Source of the DNA: Saccoglossus kowalevskii
Lineage: Eukaryota; Hemichordata; Enteropneusta; Harrimaniidae
Direction: 5' to 3'
Assembly (NCBI RefSeq): GCF_000003605.2
Contig: NW_003141322.1
Location: 290,145 to 321,406, forward strand
DNA length: 31,262 nucleotides
In this document: piece after piece, positions 11,594 to 23,500 of the stretch
Layout: each line of letters opens with the position of its first letter
Position numbering within the stretch: position 1 is the stretch's first letter
Notes under the pieces: generated by a model
Databases searched by the model: none
The model's input: the letters and a program-made list of their open reading frames with translations, nothing else
Told to the model about the DNA's origin: nothing
Made by a program: the position numbers and the translations under genes

Positions 11594-14500
11594 CTGAAAA
11601 AGAGATTCAGCGTTAGAATTCATTTATCAGAAATATCATTAGGTTTGTTTTTAAAGCACCTCAAAATTAAAACAGCACACCAATTCTCATCACTAATCCT
11701 TCTTCTATTTCACTTACTATCTAGGAAGAGTAATGTAGGTAGGCGATGCACTGATAAGAAATCTAAGAGACAGATTTCACTTACCATGTATATGCAGTAG
11801 GCAGAGTACTGTAGGTGGGTGATGCACTGATTTGAAATCTAAGACAGATTTCACTTACCATGTATGTGAAGTATGCAGAGTACAATAGGTAGGCGATGCA
11901 CTGATAAGAAATCTAAGACAGATTTCACTTACCATGTATGTGAAGTAGGCAGAGTACAATAGGTAGGCGATGCACTGATAAGAAATCTAAGACAGATTTC
12001 ACTTACCATGTATGTGAAGTCGGCAGAGTACAATAGGTAGGCAATGCACTGATAAGGAATCTAAGAGACAGATTTCACTTACCATGTATGTGAAGTAGGT
12101 AGAATACAATAGGTAGGCGATGCACTGATAAGAAATCTAAGAGACAGATTTCACTTACCATGTATGTGAAGTAGGCAGAGTACAATAGGTAGGCAATGCA
12201 CTGATAAGAAATCTAAGAGACAGATTTCACTTACCATGTATGTGCAGTAGGCAAAGTACCGTAGGTGGGTGATGCACTGATAAGAAATCTAAGAGACAGA
12301 TTTCACTTACCATGTATGTGAAGTAGGCAGAGTACAATAGGTAGGCGATGCACTGATAAGAAATCTAAGAGACAGATTTCACTTACCATGTATGTGCAGT
12401 AGGCAGAGTACCATAGGTGGGTGATGCACTGATTTGAAATCTAAGACAGATTTCACTTACCATGTATGTGCAGTAGGCAAAGTACCACAGGTGGGTGTTG
12501 CACTGATTTGAAATCTAAGACAGATTTCACTTACTATGTATGTGCAGTAGGCAGAGTACTGTAGGTGGGTGTTGCACTGATTTGAAATCTAAGAGACAGA
12601 TTTCACTTACCATGTATGTGCAGTAGGCAGAGTACCGTAGGTGGGTGATGCACTGATTTGAAATCTAAGAGACAGATTTCACTTACCATGTATGTGCAGT
12701 AGGCAAAGTACCACAGGTGGGTGTTGCACTGATTTGAAATCTAAGACAGATTTCACTTACCATGTATGTGCAGTAGGCAGAGTACTGTAGGTGGGTGTTG
12801 CACTGATTTGAAATCTAAGAGACAGATTTCACTTACCATGTATGTGCAGTAGGCAGAGTACCGTAGGTGGGTGATGCACTGATTTGAAATCTAAGAGACA
12901 GATTTTACTTACCATGTATGTGCAGTAGGCAGAGTACCATAGGTAGGTGATGCACTAATAAGAAATCTAAGAGACAGATTTCACTTACCATGTATGTGCA
13001 GTAGGCAGAGTACCATAAGTAGGTGATGCACTAATAAGAAATCTAAGACAGATTTCACTTACCATGTATGTGCAGTAGGCAGAGTACAATAGGTAGGTGA
13101 TGCACTAATAAGAAATCTAAGACAGATTTCACTTACCATGTATGTGCAGTAGGCAGAGTACAATAGGTGGGTGATGCACTGATTTGAAATCTTGGAGACA
13201 GGTCAGAGAAACCACCTGGTGGTAGCTGGGAACATCCTGTCGTAAACTGTAACAGCCTTGCCATCTCTTCTTGGGTAAAACTGGCAACTATGGTCCAAAA
13301 CCAACCAATGATCTACATGAAAAATGACAAAACAAAAACATGTCAAAACTGAACAATGAATATCACCTACCGGAAAGCTAAAATCACATCTATGTTTTTA
13401 GAAAATTATTCCAATTATTTATTGTGTTCAGATAAAACAGGCTTCGCTGTACATTTATACTAATGCTTTAAGATGTTCTGATTAAAGAGGTTTTACTCTT
13501 ATGTTCACACAAAATACTTTATAGAGTTCAGATTAAACAGGTTTCATAATAATCAATCTAAAAACATTTATATGAATTAATGGGACCAGAAAAAGAAATT
13601 TGACAGTTTAAAATTGTACACATTCAAGTAGATTACTTTCATAGTAACATGCTGTAAATATATAGTAAACTATATTTACAATAATTCTATGTGAAACATG
13701 AGTACTGTATTTGGTTTATTAGGAGCAAATCTCCAATAGAAGTGCATATAAACCCAAACATAACATTTATTGTATATTGTATTTGTTGTATTCAAATATG
13801 ACTTATTTTGAACAAAGAAACACCTCTGTGAGTTATGCACTACTTATAGAGCAAATTGTACCCACAGTTGTATATCACTATAATAAATCACAATCTGAAG
13901 AAGACTGGATAAAATTACTTGTCGAGTTACTGTAATTACAAATAAAAATAAGTTTACACTGCAGTCAACAACAACAACAACATCAACAATGATGAGCAGA
14001 CACATTTCCCTGCATCTATTATATGAGCAAAGTAAACATAAACATACCTTTCTGAAGTTATAACCACCGCCAGAATTAATGACACAATTCCTTTTGAAGT
14101 CATCCAAGTCAAATGAACTACTGCCACACATCAGCAATTCCAATTCATTCTCATCAAATATGCTTAAAAGATGATCTGGTATGATGTCATTTAATCCTAG
14201 GTGAAATAAAATACCATCTTTGCTTTATTAGAAGCACATTGCTAATAGATTCAAACATTAACAAAATTGCATTTATTGTATGTAAGAGTAATGCTATTGA
14301 AATGTATCTTATTTTGACCTTAGAAACACTTCTATGTACAAATGGTAATAAAGTGACCATATTGGGATGTAAACTGATGTTATTATATACTGTAAAGCGT
14401 TTAAATTTCGCGAGCTTCGCGAGTTACCAAAACTTGCGAAATTAGTCTTCGCGAATAATTACCAAGCTAAGGGGCTAATGGTATTACATGGCTTCACATC

Positions 14501-17500
14501 ACGCATGACAGGGACAATGAACAAAATGGCCGTCTCTGTGAAAAACAATAACAAACACGCCAGAGATAAAGTTACTAGTAATTTTATTTTAATAAATAAA
14601 TACTACTAATAAATAAATATTAATAATGACAAAGAAATAAAATTACAGATATGATCAAATACTTGTAGTGTCTTGTTGTGTTATTGCACATAGCAGTAAA
14701 CTACAAATGTCAGTTCAAAATAATAATAAATTTACAATTTAGCTGTTCAAAATGTACCAGTATGTTATTGTCACAAAAATGTTCAAACCTGAATATTGTC
14801 AATGGTTTCCTTGATGGACGATTTGAACAAATCCATCCATGATGAGTTCATGATTGTCTCGCAAACTGTCATAGACGCGTAGTAGCCAATGTGCATGTAG
14901 GGGCTTCATAATAGACAGCCACAAATCAACATTAACTTGCCCGATATCTTCTCCACGTTCTAAGGCTGCCACTACTTTGCTAGCATACCATGCATTAAAT
15001 TCCTCCTTCAAGCATTCTTTAAATTTGCTGTTGAATGAGAGGTCCAGAGATTGCAGCTCCGACGTACAACAAGGAGGAACAAATACTGGTATCACACCAC
15101 CATCGCAGAGNNNNNNNNNNNNNNNNNNNNNNNNNNNNNNNNNNNNNNNNNNNNNNNNNNNNNNNNNNNNNNNNNNNNNNNNNNNNNNNNNNNNNNNNNN
15201 NNNNNNNNNNNNNNNNNNNNNNNNNNNNNNNNNNNNNNNNNNNNNNNNNNNNNNNNNNNNNNNNNNNNNNNNNNNNNNNNNNTTCCGAGCGCCTGTGCAA
15301 AAAACTCTCGCTTTGGTGTGCTCGAAAAACATTGAATATCACCAAAGATTTTTGTTCAGCTGGCAGGCTAAGTTGATTACGGATTTTCTAGATGTATGGA
15401 AGGTGAACACTGTCGGCATAACGTGGTTAGCGGTGTGGTAAATGTCTCACTCGGCGGGAAAATTAAAGTTCGGATGACATTGACTGGTTTTCCCCTTATA
15501 CAGCACTTGTGGTGGCAACAAGTTTCCGGCCATGGAAACACCAAATAGCACGGTGATTTCCCGCTTATCCTCTAACCCAATAATCAGGACTTGTTTGTCT
15601 CCTTCTTGGGCCAATGTCCATGAGCTCACAGGTACGATATGGACTCCAGTTTGATCAAAATTGATTACTAATTCGGCAGGTATTGCTTCGTTTGACACGG
15701 CTTCTGTAATGCATTCTAAGAATGACGGCTTAAGTTTGCCAAAATTTACTGGCAATTTTCTAGCCGCCTTTGTGCCCTTCCTTTTAACGAATCCCATACG
15801 ACGAAGCAATGATTCTGACCATGTTAGTGTAAGTTGGATAGGTCCCCATTGATCTTGTAGAAGTGCATGGTTGTTCTGTAACACAATACCACGTGCAGCG
15901 GCCACAATGATATTTCTGTTCATGATACCACCAGCGTCTCTTAGTCCTTTTACGAACCGCTGAACTCTTAAATCGAGTTCGCCCAACAGAAGTGGTCGGC
16001 CCCGTTTTGCATGTGGCATGCTAGTTACGGGCTGCTTTGACTTTCGAAGTTCTTTTAAGTACGAATCTTTCATGGACTGAACTGTACTTTCGTTGACCTT
16101 TTTAGCCAAGACCACTGTAAAATGGCGGGCTGCTTTTGAGTTGCCATTTTCAGCTGCGTATTTGCTGATCTTCGCACGAAGTTCGGGACTGTAAAATTCA
16201 TAGTGTCCACGTTTTCGCTTTTGACCACGCGGTCCAAGAGCTTCTAAAACTGGAGTTACTTCTTCATTTGCTCGTGTGGTTTCTTCAGCATTGTCGGTTC
16301 TTTTTGGATCAGGAAGCCCGGGCTTGGTTTGACCATCAGGATTTCGAATAACAAATCGCCACATTGTAAATGCTTGGAAGAGAAGAGTGCAGTGAGTATA
16401 TCGTTTGGTTGTAACACGACAAGTGATGATCCATCCCAAAATCATGGCTTTTTAAGCAGATTTTTCATTTGACGGTGCCGATTTTGTCTGCAGTATTATT
16501 ATTGAAACAATGGGAAAAAAAACGAGACACCTTCAACGTGTGAAATAGGAACGTTTTAGTGGATGGCCCCAGTACTGTTTTTCGTGACACGTTGTGATTA
16601 ATCAGTATGGACATGTCTAGAGTTTCTCAAAGTGTGAATTTTTTAAGTGGTTTGGTGGAGACAACCCACCATTAAAAAAACTTAAGACACAGAGGGGATT
16701 ATACACGAATTAACCCAGTATTACGCTTTGGTTGAAGGCGTGTAAGGCATTCGGTTGCATCTTTGTTTACATGAAACTTCATTGTTTCACGAATGGAACA
16801 CCACACGAATAGAAAAACTTGTATTGAAAATTTAAAACAAAGAAAGCAAAATCGCGAACATTAGTCGTCGCAAATGTGCTCGAATTTACAAACTCGCAAA
16901 AATTTCTAGCCGTGAAATTTAAGCGGTTTACAGTATGATCACTAATGATTATACAGGTGTTGTTGCTAGAAAAATTATGAATGATGCTATAATGATGAAT
17001 TGATTGAGGAAATATCAGGTTTCCATGGACACTGTCAAGGCTTCTAAAGTACCGGTAAAACAGATCTTTGTATACTAAACAATGTTGACGTTTTGTAAAA
17101 ATTAGGTTTTTTACATGATTGCTAGAGACATAATTAGGTTGCTGGGGGACATAATTTTGGTTGCTGGCGACATAAATCTGGTTGCTAGGGGCATACCCAC
17201 AAGAAACTAGCCAAGAGAATTTGCTTTTTTACCCACAAGCTCTGACAGAGGGTCAACATGAGAAGAAAAAAATGACTAGATTGATATTCCTACCTTTCAA
17301 AAAGTGTTCAATTTCATCTGAGACACTATTAGTAAATTTATAGTGTGCCAGCATGTTTAAATATCGCATCTTGTTTTGATTGGTTACAGGAATATTAGAT
17401 CCATCTGGCAACAGTTCAACAATCTAAAAGTAAGAAAAATATGGAATTTTATTTTGCATTTTAAGTAGTGTTACCTTCACCCCCTGTCACCACATCTAGA

Positions 17501-20500
17501 GTTCCAATTACCTTGGAAACATTGTTTGGGGGAAAGTCAAAATTTAGTTGGAATGAAAATCAAGTCATAAAAAGGTTACTGTACTAAACAATGTCTATTA
17601 GACAAGGAACACTGTAGATGAGTTTAATAGAACCATTACATGCGTCAATGTTACATACCAATAGGATTTCGACCACACCAGAAAATATGGTTAATCATGA
17701 TTTCAAATAATGATAGTATAGGAGTGATTATTAGTTTACCTTTTCAACTTCACCAAGTGAGTTATATTCTTCTTCAGCAAACACCAAATCTAAGTTGTCT
17801 ACGTCATTTTCTTCAATGTATTTGATTTTGGTAACATAGGTATCAGGATCATCAGTTTCAAAATACTGAGACAAAAATATATTTTATTATTGTATTCAGA
17901 TATGTATGGGAATCATATAGATAATAAGCTTATTATTGAGTGTAAACAACAGTTGTGGTTAGTATTTTGTGAACACAAAAGGTGTGTCACAGATATGACT
18001 CTGGAACAGCATTCGTTAATACATTCATCAAGGTCCTATCGTATTAAATGTATCAGGTAGGTGCCAAATTTGAATGAAATTTGCCCATGTACAACTGAGA
18101 TTAAGTTCCGGAATAGTAGAAATGAATGATTTTGATGAATTGTTAGCACTGAAATGGCCACCATCTTGAAACAAATGCATGTGCATATATTAATATGATG
18201 TGTGAGTGAGTTTGGGAATTTTGAATGTAATTGGCCTCGGCAAGCCTAAGACATAGCTACAAATAGATACACATGAAACAGTCCCTGTGTTGAATCAGAG
18301 ACTAATAATCACGTATTGCCTTTACAATCATAGAAAATACTGGCAATAAATTAAACCCAGTGATCATTTTCCTTTTTTTTACAGTCTCAACATGTTCCTA
18401 ATCAGTAGATTGAATTAAGACTGATCAATGTAGTTCCCATCACAAGTAATTGAATCCATTGATGCAAGACAATTTTTTATAAAAAAAACACTTTATATCT
18501 TTGATGTTTCAATATAAGGCAAAAATCTGAAAAAAAAAATAATTCTGAAAAATGTTTGTTCTTGGCATGATTTAAATTCCAGAGAAAAGTTTCAATTTGA
18601 TTGTGTTGAAAGTGAAATTTTAGCTCCATAATCAGGCCAATTTTTTTTCTCAAACACAACACCTATTTTGTTTTTGCCTACATAGGGCAAAAACACAAGA
18701 TTTTTTAATGGATTTGTTAAAAAGTATTGGATAATCTTAATAATTAATGGTTTAGCAGTAATGCAGAAGTGTTTATCTTTGGGTGTATTTCAATTACTGT
18801 AAAATATTTTTTTTTGCTTGGAATTAATTTTTGCTTAAAGGAATGATTCAGTGAAAATAAAATCCAACGAATATACTTTTTTTCGTAAATTTTACATTTA
18901 ACTGATCAAAAATCAGTGAAAAAAAAAATCCATACATAACACCCAAAAAGTGAAAATTAATTCCAGCTAAAATAAAGTATTTCACAGTATCTGATTTCAT
19001 ATACATATATATTTGTCAGCACATTCGCATATAAAACACATGTAGTAAGGATGAATGACCTACCCTGTAGTTAACTCTAAGTCCAATTAACTGTGCTAAG
19101 AATGATCTAGTGAATCTGGCTTTCACTAACTGTCTGTATCCAAGTCCCATTGCAGATTCATACAAACATTTACCCACTATCTTGCCTGCAAACTCAAAGT
19201 ACTTCTGTTTTGCTAGATGATGTGGTCTATTAGGGTTTGGATGCACCTAGAAAACACACACAGAGTAGCTTTTAACATATATAATTATTATTATTATTCA
19301 CAGACCACAATGAAAACACACTAAATATATTGTCTATTTTTTAATACTTCTAGATATCAAAATGTACCTTGTATTAAGACACTTTATATCATTTTTTCAA
19401 CATATGTGACTGAGCAAAATTTTTATATTGAGATATATCATTGCCATAGAAACAATGTTAAAAAGCCATAAAACAAAACATGCTATTTTCACTGTACTTT
19501 ATTGATCATTTTCTCTGAACTGAGTATATTTTTATTTCACTTTCTTAATTTTTGTAATCATGATACATCAATCATATTTCATTCTACTTTAACACATTTG
19601 GCATGCTGTAATGCTACTACTGGACAATTTTGAATGATAGATGCATGTGAAAATAAGAAATCCATATAATCACGCAGTATGGAAATTTCAAATTACAAGA
19701 TTACAACAAATCAATCGGCATGCTGTAATGCTACTACTGGACAATTTTGAATGATAGATGCATGTGAAAATAAGAAATCCATATAATCACGCAGTATGGA
19801 AATTTCAAATTACAAGATTACAACAAATCAATCGGCATGCTGTAATGCTACTACTGGACAATTTTGAATGATAGATGCATGTGGAAATAAGAAATCCATA
19901 TAATCACGCAGTATGGAATTTTCAAATTACAAGATTACAACAGATCAATCGGCATGCTGTAATGCTACTACTGGACAATTTTGAATGATAGATGCATGTG
20001 GAAATAAGAAATTCATATAATCACGCAGTATGGCAATTTCAAATTACAAGATTACAACAGATGAATTGACATGCCGTAATGCTACTACTGGACAATTTTG
20101 AATGATAGATGCATGTGGAAATAAGAAATCCATATAATCACGCAGTATGGCAATTTCAAATTACAAGATTACAACAGATCAATTGGCATGCTGTAATGCT
20201 ACTACTGGACAATTTTGAATGATAGATGCATGTGGAAATAAGAAATCCATATAATCACGCAGTATGGAAATTTCAAATTACAAGATTACAACAGAATCTT
20301 ATCACATATCAACATAATACATAACCTTTGGTCATGCGAGAACAATCCGACGTAAACACATTTTTCAAGTGTATCTGCTAATGATGTGAATAAAAACTTA
20401 CTAGTCCCTGGTTGTCTTCTTTAAATCTAGTAAATAAATGATTTTCTGGAGAAAACAAAGCCAAACACAAAATTTCAAACCATTCTCTTCTAACTCCACC

Positions 20501-23500
20501 CCAATCAAGTCCTTCTTCTCCAACAAATGTTATCTCCATGTGTTTGCACCAATCAGAAGTTGTGAAATACTTGGTAGCCTTCATAGACTGAAAGGAAAAA
20601 AAAACGATAAAACAATGCTTGAGAAAGGACAGACTATAGTTTCATAAATTGGTAAGATTACAGTTCCTACATTTCAGACACTAAAAATATAGCTTGTGTA
20701 GATGTTCTAATAAAAGCCACATTCTCGCTTTTACATTGTACTATTTTAATAGAAGCTGCAGCTTCTAATACATATTTTGCAGTAGTTTTGTCTGGAAAAA
20801 AGAACAATTAAAGGCAAATTTTTTTTAAACCATTACATTTTTGTTACTAGAAGAGTACAGTAATTCATACTGTAGTTTGAAAGAATTTGTGAAGATAAAA
20901 TTTCGCCAAACTCACTATGACTCCCTAGGACCCGAGAAAAATATTCAAAGTGATTCACTAAGACAGGAGAGAAATGTTCACTATGACTCCCTAGGTCACC
21001 GGAAAAATGTTCACTGTTACTCTTTAGGACCCCCAAAGAAATATTAATTAACTCTGCCTGCGGCATCATTTCATTTTATGATGAGAATTGAGAATGAAGG
21101 AGAATATACAAAACTCACACTTTCTAAAATTTCAGATCTTTTGATTGTCAAGTTCATCTTTGAGCGATTTCTTCTAGTGTGAATTTGTCTCACTTCACGA
21201 AAGAAAAAATCCTGCTTATCATGAAAGGTTTCCGATCCACCTAGAACAGAATCAAATATTAGTAAATCATATTTGCTCTCCTACCGTAGTAGCATATGCA
21301 CTTATGTAAATGAAAAGGTCAAACTAGGTCAAATTTTAATGATCAAGTAACAATAAATACAATTTTATTACAGATGTACTTATAATACAGCAAATATGGT
21401 AATATGAATTACTTTATGTTAGTTAGTTTCCTGCTTGAAACTGCAATAGACCTTGGACATGTAGATCTTGTTGAGAGTGAGAGTCACCATTGTTACATAG
21501 GTGAGGAAAACCATGGACGCGACTGAAGGGGAGAATGGAAAGCTATTTAAGGGAAAAAAACAAGTTATGTGCCACTCTTGCTCTCAATAACATCTGGACG
21601 GCCATTTTTCATCTACAGTCTAACATGTTGACAAAATATATAGTTACTTTCCAGATTTGCTTCTTCACTCAATTAGTGTTCTATTCTCTGTTGTCAATAT
21701 GTCCACCATTTTAAGTACCATGGTTACTTAGGTCAGGAGAGAATAGAATGATATTTGAGGAGTCATGTGCCACTCTCGCTTTCAATGAGATCTGGGCGGC
21801 CATTTTTGGTCTAAGGTCTATAATGGTTGACAAGCATAATGTGAAGGTGGAAATATTTTTTACTAATTGAAGTATTGACTGTAAGTAAAACTGACTTACC
21901 AATATTTTTGAGAAGGAACTGAGTAAACGTTGCAGCCAATATATCCCTCTCCTTGCTAGCCAATTCTAATTGTGGCTGTGAACCATCATCAATTGTGAAC
22001 ATAGGATGCCCAGATTCGTTGTTTACTCCAAAAAATTGAAACTGTAGAGGATAATAATAGAGTTTTCATTTTATATTCATCATGGTGATTCGTCAAAATA
22101 TAGTCATGAGGTATGGTAATAAAACAAAGGATAATAATGAAAATCTAGTGACTTGGAGGATTTCCTTATTTTTTCATGACAGTGTTTACAAAAACACAAA
22201 ATGAAAGGTAAAGTAGTTCTAACATATGTTGTACTTATTTATTCGGTATAATAAAACATATACTGGTTCACTTTTAACAACATGAAGAGGAATAATAACC
22301 TTGGCTGTACCTCAGTCAATAATTTAATTCTATTTCAGGTCATTAAAACTCAATATTAACAATCCCTTCGGTAACTACCTGTTTAATATTTGTAAAATTA
22401 ACAAGCCATGACATACTTAAACCATTTTCACTGCTATAAATATGATTATTTGAGACAAAATTTCTTGAAAATCATAGTAACACTTTGTATTAAAGCCACA
22501 CTGCCACTCAAATTTCACACATCTGCAAATTCGATCGTTTTTTTTTTCTCGCTAGATGGTCTTTATGGCTGTAAAGTGAAAAACATGGTCATAACTAGTA
22601 ATTTATTATCACAAATGCCTTGAATTATGAATAATTATTTTTTTTATATACTAGTTTGCCTGTAAATATTCAACAGATTTTAGCAGCTTTCTGAAAACTG
22701 GTTTCTATTTAAACATTCATACATTGTAGTTACGCGAGTTTCACACATGCAGTTATATGCAAATTATTTTTGTTTATATTTTATATGTAGCTCCTTGCTG
22801 ATAGAAATTTGATGCAATAATTTGACTGTTAAAGAGAAGTGATGTGATTTGTGATGACAAAAATATTTTAAATGACAACAAAGTTAATACTGTAATTTTC
22901 TATCTCCTGGTGTCATTTTTATTTTGTGCCTTTCATTTTCTCAGCAGGCTTTTAATATAATAAATGCAATTTTTTATTAGAGATAGACTTCTAGCAGTAG
23001 TCATTAAATATTTAATACTTCTAGATATTAAAAAATACCTTGTAAGAAAGTATACTGTGGAATACTTTATTTTCGCTGGAATTTATTTTCGCTGAAAAGG
23101 CTTTTTGGGCGTTTTGCTTGGAATTTATTTTCACTGATTTTTGATGAGATTAATGTAAAATATAGGAAAAAATGTATATTCACCGGATTTTATTTTCACG
23201 GAATCATCTCTTCAGCGAAAATAGCGAAAATAAAGTCTTCTACAGTATATCTTTTTTTCCACCATATGTCATCAAGCAAAATTTTGAGATATTGTGACAC
23301 AACATGCAATTTTCAATTTTGTTTATCGATTTTCTCTAAACCAAATATGGCCATCCATATTTTTATTCTATTTTTTTCATCTTTGTGACATGAAATATCA
23401 AATATGTAAAAATGAAGCAAATAACAATAATTTTTACTTCTGTGCAGCATTCTATCTTAACAAAGTTAATGAAATAACATACTGTAGAATACTTTATTTC

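Larger units (their letters stand above)
14390..16933 (-). mobile_element. pogo/Tigger-type DNA transposon with decayed transposase
   Basis: TA target duplications at 14388-14389 and 16934-16935 flank inverted ends: left CTGTAAAGCGTTTAAATTTC, right (reverse complement) CTGTAAACCGCTTAAATTTC. Subterminal CGCGA/TCGC-rich motifs occur on both sides. The inside encodes a minus-strand DDE_1-type transposase. The element is about 2.54 kb, which is in the usual range for this family, and sits in the AREL1 intron between exons 17294-17423 and 14048-14196. An assembly gap interrupts it at 15111-15282. Confidence 0.92.

Noticed and set aside
8941-13200. Tandem arrays as CRISPR
   Set aside because: Units are head-to-tail without unique spacers, and the gene context is eukaryotic.
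14977-15441. Plus-strand frames spanning the N gap
   Set aside because: They are antisense to the Tigger transposase and are held open only by the Ns.
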